From the NCBI GenBank assembly GCA_006212045.1, contig PZPK01000002.1, forward strand, positions 186,001 to 250,000: a stretch of 64,000 bases of DNA, read 5' to 3'. A model generated the notes under the pieces. That model did not search any database. It saw only the letters and a list, made by a program, of their open reading frames with translations, and was not told the origin of the DNA. Below are positions 1 to 11,036 of this stretch, piece by piece; within the stretch, counting starts at the first letter, position 1; every line of letters starts with the position of its first letter. This stretch comes from Oleiphilus sp. (GTDB taxonomy: Bacteria > Pseudomonadota > Gammaproteobacteria > Pseudomonadales > Oleiphilaceae). The position numbers and the translations under genes were made by a program.

Positions 1-263
1 CTCATGCATGCTTTTTACCTCGTTGTGTGTCATTCGTATGAGAAATGCTACGAGCTCTATATGTCAGAATTATGACGACCACTCAGCTGGCGTCCCACCG
101 GACCAGAACACAATGACAGAGGCGGGCAGTGGACAACTTCAAAGCTGCATACAAACAAAACATGACAAGCGGATTTTGCTGCCAACCTGGCGTAACAGTT
201 TAGAAATAGAATTCAGGAAGTAGTGTTTTGAAAGAAATTTCAGACGAGATGTTAAAGATTTAA
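1..263. other. Window edge, no gene seen
   Basis: This stretch lies downstream of the last tRNA gene of the leftward tRNA operon. I see no convincing gene, no clear hairpin terminator and no repeat. A short rightward open frame (8-223) has no ribosome-binding site or recognisable composition and is not called. Confidence 0.5.
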
Positions 264-340
264 TGGCGGACCGGACGAGACTCGAACTCGCGACCCCCGG
301 CGTGACAGGCCGGTATTCTAACCAACTGAACTACCGGTCC
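264..340 (-). tRNA. tRNA-Asp (GTC), copy 2 of the operon
   Basis: A 77-nt cloverleaf reads on the minus strand with a 7-bp acceptor stem starting GGACCGG, the T-loop GTTCGAGTC and an encoded 3' CCA. The anticodon loop reads CTGTCAC, giving anticodon GTC (aspartate). The gene body is identical to the copy at 554-630, and both belong to one Val-Asp-Val-Asp transcript. Confidence 0.96.
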
Positions 341-449
341 GCTAATTAAACCTTTTCTGCTGCCTTTGAACAGGCAACCAGCATCCTGTTGAAACAATTG
401 TGAATGTCAAAGAATCACTTCCTGATCATCACATGCTTCGGCAAAAAAC

Positions 450-525
450 TGGTGGGTGGTACAGGGATCGAACCTGTGACCCTCGCCTTGTAAGGGCGAT
501 GCTCTCCCAGCTGAGCTAACCACCC
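450..525 (-). tRNA. tRNA-Val (TAC), copy 2 of the operon
   Basis: A 76-nt minus-strand cloverleaf begins GGGTGGTTAGCTCAGCTGGG and ends in an encoded CCA. The anticodon loop CTTACAA gives anticodon TAC (valine). It is the same sequence as the copy at 663-738, so this is a recent tandem duplication of an Asp-Val pair. Confidence 0.96.
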
Positions 526-553
526 CAGGAGAACCTTTCAATGCAAGCTTGGA

Positions 554-630
554 TGGCGGACCGGACGAGACTCGAACTCGCGACCCCCGGCGTGACAGGC
601 CGGTATTCTAACCAACTGAACTACCGGTCC
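554..630 (-). tRNA. tRNA-Asp (GTC), copy 1 of the operon
   Basis: This is an identical copy of the 264-340 tRNA-Asp with anticodon GTC and an encoded CCA end. It lies 32 bp downstream of the first tRNA-Val. Confidence 0.96.
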
Positions 631-662
631 ACATATTACCAAACTAGATTGCTCGATCCGAT

Positions 663-738
663 TGGTGGGTGGTACAGGGATCGAACCTGTGACCCTCGCC
701 TTGTAAGGGCGATGCTCTCCCAGCTGAGCTAACCACCC
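663..738 (-). tRNA. tRNA-Val (TAC), first gene of the operon
   Basis: This minus-strand 76-nt tRNA has anticodon TAC and an encoded CCA. It is the promoter-proximal gene of the Val-Asp-Val-Asp operon; a sigma-70 promoter lies about 20 bp upstream. Confidence 0.96.
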
Positions 739-757
739 AACTCAAATCGAGATGCGC

Positions 758-785
758 ATTGTAATGATTTCTAGAGACCTGTCAA
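758..785 (-). promoter_or_regulatory. Sigma-70 promoter of the tRNA operon
   Basis: On the minus strand a perfect -35 box TTGACA (785-780) is followed after 16 nt by TACAAT (763-758). The following bases GCGCATCTCG form a GC-rich discriminator, as is usual for stringently controlled stable-RNA promoters. Transcription should begin near 750, just ahead of the first tRNA-Val. Confidence 0.85.
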
Positions 786-872
786 TCGCAAATTCTGATT
801 TTATTCACATTGTTCCACCACATCAGGAACATTTGTAAACAACTGTTTTGATTGAATTTTTAACAACAGCCT

Positions 873-2048
873 CTAATTCAGGGTCTGACGTATCAGCTCC
901 GCAGCCTTTCTTCTTGACTCAGGCAGATTACTGGACAGTTTAAAAGGCTCTTCCGGAGGATCATTGACGGTACGAAAAGGCCAAACCCAGAACGATTCAT
1001 CCTCTACTGCCTCCACGCCCTCTGACCTCTCAACGGGCGCTGGCTTGATATTACCCGCGAGCGCTGCCGCTTCCAGCTTCTCCAGTAGTAACTCATCATT
1101 GAGACTAAGATTACGTTCCGGTTTACGCCAGGGCGCCAACCAGTTTCTTTGCGGTTTTCTCTTTCTCTCGATCGCAGCCAGATAGGCTTCCCGATCATCC
1201 GCCAGCAAATAAAGCTCCTGTTCCAGCGTCAGCTCCTGATCCGGACGCAACTGCTGGTAAATGTCACTTGGCAAATAAAACAGGGGGAAACCAAACAGGA
1301 AATTATTAGACCAGGGCCAGATGACTGAAAACCAGCCATAATCCTGCATCTCACCATTCAGGAGCGCTTCTGCTCGCTCTGAATCATTGGAGTGCCAGAA
1401 CGAATGATTGAGGTAGCGTGTTTCTGCCATTTCCTCAAGCGCCAACTCTTCATCGACCAATTGCACGTCCGCCGTTGCCATCTCGTCGTCCGGCTGCAAA
1501 TCCGGATGCAGACGCTTGGGTAAAGAAACTTCAGAATGACGCACGTAGAACACGGCTCCCGGATCGATTTCCAACCCGACATCAATCAGGAGGTTCAAAT
1601 CAAACGCCATCATCAGCTTATCATCAAAGGCCTCAAACCCGATCAAGGGAATAAAACTTTTCCGCGCTGCAAAATCATAGCTTCCCGCCGGCAATTCGAT
1701 CACGGTGTAACTTCCTGCCCGCAAATTAAAAATCAGCTCGTCATTGATATAGTAACTGGGCGCCTCCAACTCCTCCATGGCCCACTGGCTGTTAGGACGA
1801 TACACGTAGATCAGCCCATTGGCATCCGAGTCCCATTCATGACTTTTAAGGGGCTCGAACAACTTCCCATTGGTATTGGGAAAATAGAATGACCCGAGAT
1901 TGCGACCCGTTGACCAGTAAATAGAGGGATACCAGCCCCGACCCTGTTTGTGAAACGGTTTGGAGTACGGTGCCTTGGTATCCGCAAGGGCCGTCGTGCC
2001 AACCACGACAAGCAGTATTGAAAGTATTAAGCGCCAGAAGGCCTGCAT
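873..2048 (-). CDS. Secreted protein with a DUF2846-like region, function unknown
   Basis: This 391-aa protein begins with a typical Sec signal peptide: a hydrophobic stretch over residues 5-20, then TTALA as a likely cleavage site. The upstream in-frame extension has no translation signal, so I start at the ATG at 2048. Residues about 79-131 (GLIYVYRP, then SYTVIELPAGSYDF) resemble DUF2846, a beta-rich domain of periplasmic proteins and lipoproteins. The rest is acidic and not recognised. It is followed on the same strand by the tRNA operon and preceded, 93 bp upstream, by another leftward gene. The DUF2846 match is from memory of the pattern and is tentative; the exported nature is clear. 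Confidence 0.75.
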   Translation of the reverse strand: MQAFWRLILSILLVVVGTTALADTKAPYSKPFHKQGRGWYPSIYWSTGRNLGSFYFPNTNGKLFEPLKSHEWDSDANGLIYVYRPNSQWAMEELEAPSYYINDELIFNLRAGSYTVIELPAGSYDFAARKSFIPLIGFEAFDDKLMMAFDLNLLIDVGLEIDPGAVFYVRHSEVSLPKRLHPDLQPDDEMATADVQLVDEELALEEMAETRYLNHSFWHSNDSERAEALLNGEMQDYGWFSVIWPWSNNFLFGFPLFYLPSDIYQQLRPDQELTLEQELYLLADDREAYLAAIERKRKPQRNWLAPWRKPERNLSLNDELLLEKLEAAALAGNIKPAPVERSEGVEAVEDESFWVWPFRTVNDPPEEPFKLSSNLPESRRKAAELIRQTLN

Positions 2049-2141
2049 AGAAAACTGAACCTGAAGAATCCTGATAACGACAGCGCTGTATTCTATCAAG
2101 CAGACACCAACTATTTTGGGAACTACCGCAAGCACTGACTA

Positions 2142-2933
2142 TCAGGGAACTGAATTTGCATTCAATCGCAATTCATTCACCTGACGCCCCAGGTCAACCA
2201 AACGCGCATTGACTTGTTTTCTGCTTGAATCAATTGCCGCGATCGCCTTTTTATTCTCGGCAATCTGCTCCTTCAAACTTCCGACATCTCCGATCCCGGC
2301 CTTCATCGCTGCCAGCTCTTCGGAGATGCTATCTCGTGTAATCGCCATTTCACCCGAGGTGAGCGATATTTTTGAATCCAGCGTCTTCAGGCTGCTGTTT
2401 ACTTTCTGGTAGGAAGCTTCCAGTGCATCCAGACTTTTAACCATGTTACCCATGCGCTTGTCCAAGCCTGACTGGACACTTGCTATTTGGCGCTCAAGCT
2501 TATCCAAAGCCTCCGTATTCCCGGCAATTGCCTTCTTGTTCCTGTCATTCGAAACTCCCCACAGCTTGCGCATCTCAGAATCGAGAAAAGCCAGCTTCTT
2601 GGCCGCGGCCGAACCACTTTGTTCCAACTCTTCCCCGGTCTCGCTCAACTCGCCCTCCAGGCGGGCAATCAGCAATTTACTCTGACTGATAAAACCAATG
2701 GCATCGTTCAGATCCCTGTCCAGATTGCTGATACGCTGCTCCTGCAAAACATAGCCCCAAGCCAATGCACCACAGACACACGCCAGAATAAGCACCAAAG
2801 CAATCCAGGCTAAAGAAAGTCGGGCTTTGGCAACGGCTACTGGCGCTCCGGAAACCGGCTTCGCAGTCGGTTTTACCACCTGTCCTGTTTTGCGTTTCTT
2901 GAAACGATCCAGCTCATCACTTTCCGGACGCAT
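2142..2933 (-). CDS. Inner-membrane coiled-coil protein, function unknown
   Basis: The 263-aa product has a short basic cytoplasmic N-terminus, one membrane segment at about residues 40-62, and then a long heptad-rich region from about 65 to 250 with many Leu, Lys, Glu and Ala residues. This predicts a single-pass protein with a periplasmic coiled coil. I do not recognise a named family. It is divergent from purE across a 167-bp gap, and reads toward the exported-protein gene with 93 bp between them, so the two may be cotranscribed. Confidence 0.8.
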   Translation of the reverse strand: MRPESDELDRFKKRKTGQVVKPTAKPVSGAPVAVAKARLSLAWIALVLILACVCGALAWGYVLQEQRISNLDRDLNDAIGFISQSKLLIARLEGELSETGEELEQSGSAAAKKLAFLDSEMRKLWGVSNDRNKKAIAGNTEALDKLERQIASVQSGLDKRMGNMVKSLDALEASYQKVNSSLKTLDSKISLTSGEMAITRDSISEELAAMKAGIGDVGSLKEQIAENKKAIAAIDSSRKQVNARLVDLGRQVNELRLNANSVP

Positions 2934-3054
2934 ATCTCTTACCTATTGATAGTTATGATCACAAGTTAAAGTGGATTCTACTCGTAGTCGAGGGCAAATA
3001 TAAATAGAATTTGCATGGCTTAGTCCGAATCTCTAATATATGCGGTCTTTTTTT

Positions 3055-3081
3055 GCCGGGGCCCTGATTTTCAGGCCCGGC
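3055..3081 (+). promoter_or_regulatory. GC-rich hairpin in the purE leader
   Basis: The sequence reads as GCCGGG, then GCCCTGA, a short T-rich loop, TCAGGC and CCGGC. This forms a stable stem with a 2-base bulge. It is preceded rather than followed by a T-run, so on the plus strand it is not a standard terminator, and it ends about 8 bases before the GGGGA ribosome-binding site of purE. It may affect translation or mark the end of an upstream transcript on the other strand, where the A/T-rich flank becomes AAAAAA. I see no purine-repressor box. Confidence 0.35.
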
Positions 3082-3100
3082 CAGCAATAGGGGACGGAAC

Positions 3101-3589
3101 ATGCAGCCACTCGTAGGCATTATCATGGGGTCGAAATCAGATTGGCCGACCATGGAACATGCTGCCAACATGCTGGACAAACTGGGCGTCGCTTACGAAG
3201 TCAAAGTGGTCTCGGCCCACAGGACGCCCGATTTGCTGTTTGAATATGCAAAACAGGCCGAAACCCGCGGCATTCAGGTCATTATTGCCGGAGCGGGCGG
3301 CGCTGCGCATCTGCCAGGCATGGCTGCCTCTCAGACCAATCTACCAGTACTCGGAGTTCCGGTTCAGTCCAAAGCTCTGAACGGCCTGGACTCGTTGCTT
3401 TCCATCGCCCAGATGCCGGGCGGTGTTGCGGTTGGCACACTGGCCATTGGCAGCGCAGGCGCAAAAAATGCAGGACTTCTTGCCGCTCAGATTCTGGGCC
3501 TGCATCAAACCGAAATCAAACAGGCTGTCGCTGATTTCAGAAAGCAACAGACGACATCCGTGCTGGAAAATTCCGATCCACGAGGTTAG
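3101..3589 (+). CDS. purE: 5-(carboxyamino)imidazole ribonucleotide mutase
   Basis: PurE converts N5-CAIR to CAIR in de novo purine synthesis. The 162-aa length is standard for the class I enzyme. The substrate loop GSKSDWPTM (residues 10-18), the SAHRTP segment near residue 43 and [12 protein letters not shown] near 64-75 are all present. The ATG is preceded by GGGGACGG as ribosome-binding site. purK follows after 3 bp, so the pair is a tight operon supplying both halves of the bacterial AIR carboxylation route. Confidence 0.97.
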   Translation: MQPLVGIIMGSKSDWPTMEHAANMLDKLGVAYEVKVVSAHRTPDLLFEYAKQAETRGIQVIIAGAGGAAHLPGMAASQTNLPVLGVPVQSKALNGLDSLLSIAQMPGGVAVGTLAIGSAGAKNAGLLAAQILGLHQTEIKQAVADFRKQQTTSVLENSDPRG

Positions 3590-3592
3590 AAC

Positions 3593-4717
3593 ATGCTGAG
3601 AATAGGCATTTTGGGCGCAGGTCAGCTTGGCCGAATGATTGCACTCGCAGGCTACCCTTTCGAGATGGAATTCAGTTTCTATGACACCAGCGGGGCACCC
3701 AGCGTCGGCCTGGGAGAAATTTATTCGGATCCACAGGGCGACATCGAAGGCGATGCACTCAAGCGCTTTGTGCGATCTGTCGATCTGGTCTCGTATGAAT
3801 TTGAACACTTGCCCCTGGACCTTGCTTCGCACGTTGCTTCTCAAAAAAGCATGCACCCCTCCCCCAAATCTTTGGAGGTTTGTCAGGATCGGGCGAAAGA
3901 AAAAGCACTCTTTGATCAACTCGCCATTCCCACGCCCAATTACCGCATTGTTCACTCGGAGCAGGATATTGAACAAGCCGTGAAAGAGCTGGGCCTCCCC
4001 ATCGTGCTGAAAACCACGACGGAAGGATATGACGGCAAAGGTCAGTTCGTACTGAAAGACGAAGACGACTGCAACAAGGCATGGCGCGCCATCGGTAACC
4101 GTACCCTGATTGCTGAAGCGTTTGTGAACTTCTCTCGCGAACTGTCAATTATTGCTGCCCGGTCTACAGAAGGCGAAATTGAAATCTACCCCTTGGCAGA
4201 AAATCAGCATGAAAACGGGATTCTGCGATTCTCAACGGCGCCGGCGCCCCGACTGGACGAGCAGACGGAATCCCAGGCACGGGCCTATATCAAAGACCTG
4301 ATCTATGAACTGGACCATGTCGGGATCCTGACTCTGGAGTTGTTTGAAACAGAAAACGGTCTGATTGCCAACGAAATGGCACCTCGTGTGCACAATTCGG
4401 GGCACTGGAGCATCGAAGGGGCGCCCTGCAGCCAGTTTGAAAACCACCTGCGCGCTATCTGCGGTCTACCCCTGGGTTCGGCCCAAGCCAAGTCACCCAC
4501 CTGTATGATCAATATTATTAGCCTTAAAGGCAGACTGGAGGACTTGCTGAAACTTCCGTATGCCCATGTCCATCTTTACGATAAAGAAGAACGGCCCGGC
4601 CGCAAACTGGGCCACGTGACCGTTCAGGCAGACAGCTACGAAGAGCTGGCATGGCGGGTCAGGAATGTCGCCTCGATGCTGCCTGGCTGTGCCGAATTTG
4701 CAGGCTACGAAGAATAA
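3593..4717 (+). CDS. purK: N5-carboxyaminoimidazole ribonucleotide synthase
   Basis: PurK uses ATP and bicarbonate to carboxylate AIR to N5-CAIR, the substrate of PurE. The 374-aa protein opens with the nucleotide-binding motif GILGAGQLGRM and shows the ATP-grasp core (KTTTEGYDGKGQ around residue 140, then ELFETENGLIANEMAPRVHNSGHW in the metal/ATP site). The length is typical. It directly follows purE with no room for a separate promoter. Confidence 0.97.
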   Translation: MLRIGILGAGQLGRMIALAGYPFEMEFSFYDTSGAPSVGLGEIYSDPQGDIEGDALKRFVRSVDLVSYEFEHLPLDLASHVASQKSMHPSPKSLEVCQDRAKEKALFDQLAIPTPNYRIVHSEQDIEQAVKELGLPIVLKTTTEGYDGKGQFVLKDEDDCNKAWRAIGNRTLIAEAFVNFSRELSIIAARSTEGEIEIYPLAENQHENGILRFSTAPAPRLDEQTESQARAYIKDLIYELDHVGILTLELFETENGLIANEMAPRVHNSGHWSIEGAPCSQFENHLRAICGLPLGSAQAKSPTCMINIISLKGRLEDLLKLPYAHVHLYDKEERPGRKLGHVTVQADSYEELAWRVRNVASMLPGCAEFAGYEE

Positions 4718-4861
4718 GCAGCAAAGCCTGAAATATCCCTCATACAGGGTTTGGAATCGCTTAAAAATCGGTGTTATCATCGCCGGCACAAAAACGATAA
4801 TGAGCACCTTCAGCGTTCGCTGAGTCTTTTTATATCACAGTTGTCAAAACGGAGAGCCCAA

Positions 4862-5440
4862 ATGGCGATCGAACTACCTGCACTACCTTATGCAATCGAC
4901 GCACTAGCGCCACACATCTCGCAAGAGACACTCGAATTCCACCATGGCAAACACCACAAAACCTATGTGGACAAACTGAACGGCATGATTCCGGGAACGG
5001 AATTTGAAGGCAAGGACCTCGAAGAAATTATCAAGAGCTCCAGCGGCCCGGTATTCAACAATGCGGCGCAAATCTGGAATCATACCTTTTACTGGAACTG
5101 CCTGAGCCCGAATGGCGGTGGCGAGCCAAGCGGCGCGGTTGCCGATGCCATCAATGCGGCTTTCGGCTCATTTGCCGAGTTCCAGTCACAATTCAATGAC
5201 AAAGCAGTCAACAACTTCGGCTCCAGCTGGACCTGGTTGGTTAAGAATGCTGATGGCTCACTGGAAATCGTCAACACAAGCAATGCCGGCACACCGATGA
5301 CAGATGGCAAAACAGCCCTTCTGACAGTCGATTTGTGGGAGCATGCCTACTACATCGATTTCCGTAATGCCCGTCCAAAATATCTGGAAGCATTCTGGCA
5401 GTTGGTTAACTGGGACTTTGTTGCCAAAAATCTTGGCTAA
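4862..5440 (+). CDS. sodB: Superoxide dismutase, iron type
   Basis: SodB dismutates superoxide in the cytoplasm. I start at the ATG at 4862, which has GGAGAG 8 bases upstream; the longer open frame lacks a translation signal. The 192-aa product has the metal ligands in FHHGKHH (first His), NHTFYWN (second) and DLWEHAYY (Asp and His). The Gln in the AAQIWNH segment is characteristic of iron rather than manganese enzymes. A hairpin terminator follows at 5461. The 144-bp leader contains GATAATGA (4795-4802), loosely like half an iron-repressor (Fur) box, but this is weak. Confidence 0.97.
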   Translation: MAIELPALPYAIDALAPHISQETLEFHHGKHHKTYVDKLNGMIPGTEFEGKDLEEIIKSSSGPVFNNAAQIWNHTFYWNCLSPNGGGEPSGAVADAINAAFGSFAEFQSQFNDKAVNNFGSSWTWLVKNADGSLEIVNTSNAGTPMTDGKTALLTVDLWEHAYYIDFRNARPKYLEAFWQLVNWDFVAKNLG

Positions 5441-5460
5441 TTGACAGTCTCCCAAATAAA

Positions 5461-5489
5461 AAAGCCAGAGCATTTGCTCTGGCTTTTTC
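5461..5489 (+). terminator. Rho-independent terminator after sodB
   Basis: The hairpin AAAGCCAGAGC-ATTT-GCTCTGGCTTTTT has an 8-bp GC-containing stem and a T-run on the plus strand. It also has A-runs on the left, so it may act in both directions between sodB and the convergent gspD. Confidence 0.9.
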
Positions 5490-5519
5490 AGTTCGCACAT
5501 AGATCACAAACCAATAGGC

Positions 5520-7469
5520 CTACCGGATTTTCATCCCGCTATAAACGCTGTCCACTGCAGGCTTCTCAAGCTGCTGCAAGTCTTCAGGATCCGCACCCTG
5601 CCCTTCACGAATTAAAAGATTTAACTTCCAAAGTTCATCAAACTTCTCGTTGGTAACGGCACGTGTAGCCTCTTTATCACGCAAGATAGTTGGCTTGAGG
5701 AAAACAAGAAGATTTTGCTTGGTCACCATTTTCGAAGTGCTTCTGAACAATGCACCCAGAAAAGGAATATCCCCTAAAAGAGGCACTTTACTCTCACTTT
5801 CGCTTATGTCGTCACGAATGAGGCCACCCAAAATGATTGTCTCGCCGTTGTCGGCCAGCACATTGGTCTTGATCTGACGCTTGGTCGTGATGATATCAGC
5901 ACCGGCAGTGGACTCGGTCACACCGGAAATCTCCTGTTCAATTTCCAATCGCACCAGGTCTCCTTCGCTGATACTGGGCGTGACTATCAATTTGACACCC
6001 ACGTCTTCCCGCTCAATGGTTGTGAAGGGGTCTGAAGTTCCGGCCCCGCCAGAACTGGTCTGCCCCGTAATAATGGGAATATTCTGGCCGACAATAATGG
6101 AAGACTCCTGATTATCCATCGTGATCACTTTCGGCGTGGATAACACGTTTGCTCCGGCGTCACCTTCCAGAGCCTGAATCAAAGCTCCCCAGCTGACGCC
6201 ACTCTTGCGCGATTCCCCTACACCTAGTGTCAGACCATTACTTGGACTTCCGACAAGGGAGGCATCCAGCTCATTATCCGCATCAGAATCCTTGGCAATC
6301 AGGGCTGAGAGAACGCTCGCGGTGCTAATACCAATCTCATTGAAGTTGGTAAACGCTCCGGGAATAGAAGCCCCCTCATCATATAAGGCCCATTGGATGC
6401 CAAGCTTGTTATCGGTATTCTCCGAAATCTCGACAATTGCCGCCTCGATCAATACCTGTGCCCGGCGCACATCCAGCTGTTCAATCACACCTTCGAGCTC
6501 CTGCAAAAGCGAAGGTTCCGCCCTTACGACCAGAGCATTCAATCCGTCATCGGCATAGACACTGGCTTCCGCCTTCTGGCCCTTGGCCTTGGAATCTTCT
6601 GTTGCGATATCGCCCATCAGACCTTTCAACAACTCGGCGATATCCGCTGCATCCGCATGCTTGAGCCGAATGACCTTTGTTTTCCCGCCAGTTGAGGAAG
6701 GTTGGTCCAGTTTGGCGATCAAGGTCCGCATTTTTTCACGGAAGGCTTCGTCACCACGTAAAATCAATCGATTACTGCGCTGATCTGCTACCACACTAAA
6801 CTTATTGGCAGCCGCCCCCTTGCCGCTCTTGCCCAACTCTCCGGGGGCCAGCTCTTCCAGCAGCTTGACCATATCCCCAACCCAGGCTTCCTGCAACTGA
6901 ATAACCTCCAACTCATATTTTGACGGGCTATCCAATTCTTTAATGATCTTGCTGATGCGCTTGATGTTGGCCAAGTGATCACTCACGATCAGTGCATTTG
7001 CAGCGGCAACACCGGCTAAATGCCCATATTTTGCGACCATGGGGCGCAGGATCGGCACCAACTCCAGGGCGCTTGCATTATTTACCTGGATAACGCGCGT
7101 CACGATCTGCTCAGAGGGCAATTTTCGTAGCATGGCTTCATTCTGTGCCGTCTGCTTTGCATCGTTCTGCTGTACAATTTTGATCACGCCCTCCCCGGGC
7201 AGTGCTGCAAAACCATGCACGCCCAGTACGGACAGAAACATCTCGTAAACACCGGCTTTGTCCATAGAGGCATTTGAAACCACGGTCACCTTGCCCTTCA
7301 CCCTGGGGTCAATGACGAAACTGTACCCGGTAATGTCGGCCACCTGGCTTACAAAGGCCCGGATATCTGCATCCTTCAGGTTCACCTTCCAAGTCTGCTC
7401 TTCTGCCAGAACAGATAGGGACAGCAATGCCACCAAGCAGCCTTTCAGCAACGCGATTCTCAACTTCAT
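5520..7469 (-). CDS. gspD: Type II secretion system secretin
   Basis: GspD forms the outer-membrane channel of the type II secretion system. The 649-aa product has a signal peptide ending near VLA (residue 22), an N0 domain starting at WKVNLKDADIRAFV, three repeated N domains, a serine/glycine-rich stretch near residue 440, and the C-terminal secretin domain with VGVKLIVTPSISEGD and VPLLGDIPFLGALFRS. The length fits the family. It is the third gene of a leftward gspN-gspC-gspD block; the remaining gsp genes are not in the window. Confidence 0.96.
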   Translation of the reverse strand: MKLRIALLKGCLVALLSLSVLAEEQTWKVNLKDADIRAFVSQVADITGYSFVIDPRVKGKVTVVSNASMDKAGVYEMFLSVLGVHGFAALPGEGVIKIVQQNDAKQTAQNEAMLRKLPSEQIVTRVIQVNNASALELVPILRPMVAKYGHLAGVAAANALIVSDHLANIKRISKIIKELDSPSKYELEVIQLQEAWVGDMVKLLEELAPGELGKSGKGAAANKFSVVADQRSNRLILRGDEAFREKMRTLIAKLDQPSSTGGKTKVIRLKHADAADIAELLKGLMGDIATEDSKAKGQKAEASVYADDGLNALVVRAEPSLLQELEGVIEQLDVRRAQVLIEAAIVEISENTDNKLGIQWALYDEGASIPGAFTNFNEIGISTASVLSALIAKDSDADNELDASLVGSPSNGLTLGVGESRKSGVSWGALIQALEGDAGANVLSTPKVITMDNQESSIIVGQNIPIITGQTSSGGAGTSDPFTTIEREDVGVKLIVTPSISEGDLVRLEIEQEISGVTESTAGADIITTKRQIKTNVLADNGETIILGGLIRDDISESESKVPLLGDIPFLGALFRSTSKMVTKQNLLVFLKPTILRDKEATRAVTNEKFDELWKLNLLIREGQGADPEDLQQLEKPAVDSVYSGMKIR

Positions 7470-7510
7470 ACTTTCCTGATTCTCAATGTTTGGACTGCAT
7501 CGTGCAGTCG

Positions 7511-8380
7511 CTATCTCAATGGGTAATTCACATAGAAGCTGGCACCGTCTCGGACCACTTCCACCTCAAGACTACCTTGCTCATATAACGATTTCATTAA
7601 CTCTTTGTCGCGCTGCACATCCCCGAGAGTGTGGCCATTTACCGACATAATGACATCCCCTTTTTCAAGGTTCATTCCAGCCAGCATCGGATTCCTTCCC
7701 TGATATACATACCCCCCACCTTCACCGGGAGCAAGGCCAACAGATTTCAGGGCCCTCTCCGGATCCTCAGCAAGTCGTCGGGTCGCTTCGGCAATAAACT
7801 CCTCGGGCGTTTCAATAACCTCGGGATCGGGCGTGATCTGGCGAGGACGGCTACTCGCAGCAATTGAGCTACCTTTGTCAGCGACCTCATCAAATGCCAA
7901 GGTCTCCAGTTTGCCAGCCCTGCGCAACAACACACGATCACTATACACTTCTTCAAGTGTAGCGTTTCCTGGTACTTTATCACCTAAACGGTAGTATTCA
8001 GCCGACCGGCGCCCAAGTTCTTCAATAATCGCGCCCGACTCACCACCACTGTCGCCGGTAAACACGCCTTTGAGCAGCAAGCGCAATCGTGTTTTAGGTG
8101 CCTCTTTCGGCTGATCACTGACAACTTTCGGCTTCTTATTCTCCTCGCCAAACAAATGAAATGCAGGTAATTGTGCATGCCTGACATTCTGTTTGGCAGC
8201 TGGCATCATCGAAGTCTCTCCAAGCACCATGGCTGCCGATTCCTGATCAGCAACAAAATACCACGCCAGATGCGCAGTGAGCCACGCCAGATAAACTGTA
8301 AACGCCAGTAACAGTAAGCCCTGAATCAGACCCAATATCCTGTCTGACTGCTTGCTTTGTGTATTCACTTTCTCAGTCAT
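7511..8380 (-). CDS. gspC: Type II secretion system inner-membrane protein C
   Basis: GspC links the inner-membrane platform to the secretin. The 289-aa protein has a short cytoplasmic tail, a membrane segment at about residues 16-42, a periplasmic homology region (RLRLLLKGVFTGD, then GDKVPGNATLEEVYSDRVLLRR), and a C-terminal PDZ-like domain (GLAPGEGGGYVYQGRN, MSVNGHTLGDVQ). gspD follows 41 bp downstream, the usual gene order. Confidence 0.95.
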   Translation of the reverse strand: MTEKVNTQSKQSDRILGLIQGLLLLAFTVYLAWLTAHLAWYFVADQESAAMVLGETSMMPAAKQNVRHAQLPAFHLFGEENKKPKVVSDQPKEAPKTRLRLLLKGVFTGDSGGESGAIIEELGRRSAEYYRLGDKVPGNATLEEVYSDRVLLRRAGKLETLAFDEVADKGSSIAASSRPRQITPDPEVIETPEEFIAEATRRLAEDPERALKSVGLAPGEGGGYVYQGRNPMLAGMNLEKGDVIMSVNGHTLGDVQRDKELMKSLYEQGSLEVEVVRDGASFYVNYPLR

Positions 8381-8392
8381 GTTCCATCAGGC

Positions 8393-9148
8393 TCAGTAAA
8401 TATCTTTCTTGATCTTGAACACAACGTCACGTGCGTCCGAATTGGACGACCAAGGCTCATCTACCAAGTCTAGCAAACGCCGCCTGACTTGCAGCAAGGC
8501 CACACCCTCAGGCGTTAGCGACACTTCTATCGGGTCAAAGTCACTGCCCGGATCAGCGATACCCACATAGGTCATACCATCTTCCCGAGTCGTAATGCGC
8601 CCCTGAAAGGACGGCACATCACGCTCGTGCTGCTCGCGCCTCACAGGGTAAGCAATCTGTCCGCCAGACCACGAAAACTGCCCTTCCGCAGCGATTAGTC
8701 TTTCATCCTTTAGTGACAGGCGGATGTCTTTTGCCACCAGCAGGCCGTCCAGCTTAATGCGCCTTCGCGTCAGGCTTTTATTCAGCGCCGACAACCGGGC
8801 ATCCAGCGACGCCAGGTTCAAGTGCACACCGCCCATATCCGCAACGACTGACGCACTCGCAGATCCGGCATGACTCTTTAGCTCCAGATCAACCGGAAGC
8901 TGCAACGCCACCAGACGATTCAAACGCAGGTTCCATGCCAGGATCGAGTCAATGCCCTGAATATTAAACAAGACCTGTCCTTCCCAGATGCGCCCATGGA
9001 CCTGTTTGACCTTCGCCCCGTATGGCGCCAAAGACACCTTAGGAGATACAACGCGCTCCCAAATAAAAGAAGCCGGCGTCAATACCACCAGAAAAATGAG
9101 GAGACTAAATAGAAAAACAGCCAAGTAGGCAAATATCTTCTTTACCAA
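8393..9148 (-). CDS. gspN: Type II secretion system protein N
   Basis: GspN is an accessory inner-membrane component found with gspC and gspD in many gammaproteobacteria. The 251-aa product has an N-terminal membrane segment (IFAYLAVFLFSLLIFLVVLT) and a periplasmic beta-rich body with VHGRIWEGQ, typical of the family. Its start is a TTG at 9148; I see no better ATG. gspC begins 12 bp after its stop, so the three genes form one operon. Confidence 0.9.
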   Translation of the reverse strand: MVKKIFAYLAVFLFSLLIFLVVLTPASFIWERVVSPKVSLAPYGAKVKQVHGRIWEGQVLFNIQGIDSILAWNLRLNRLVALQLPVDLELKSHAGSASASVVADMGGVHLNLASLDARLSALNKSLTRRRIKLDGLLVAKDIRLSLKDERLIAAEGQFSWSGGQIAYPVRREQHERDVPSFQGRITTREDGMTYVGIADPGSDFDPIEVSLTPEGVALLQVRRRLLDLVDEPWSSNSDARDVVFKIKKDIY

Positions 9149-9285
9149 AATTGATCCAGCGATTGCTTTAAGTCGTTGAAATCACAATCCAATCGGAAGG
9201 TTCGTGATCGGCACCATGCCCTGAAAAACGCTCAATTACAGACTATTTGACGACGTAAATCCAGAACCAATTTCCAAATTTCGGA

Positions 9286-9316
9286 TAAAAAAAACCCCGG
9301 CTTTCAAGCCGGGGTT
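9286..9316 (-). terminator. Rho-independent terminator after groEL
   Basis: Read leftward, AACCCCGGCTT-GA-AAGCCGGGGTT is a perfect 11-bp stem followed by a run of eight or more T. It lies 24 bp past the groEL stop and ends the groESL transcript. Confidence 0.95.
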
Positions 9317-9339
9317 CGATTCAGTCCTCGCAAAGCAGC

Positions 9340-10998
<1,659 letters not shown>

Positions 10999-11036
10999 TC
11001 AATATTGTTAATACGTAAATGCGTTGAAGCACCAGA

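Noticed and set aside
541-732. 63-aa open frame over the tRNA genes
   Set aside because: It lies across two tRNA genes and is not a protein gene.
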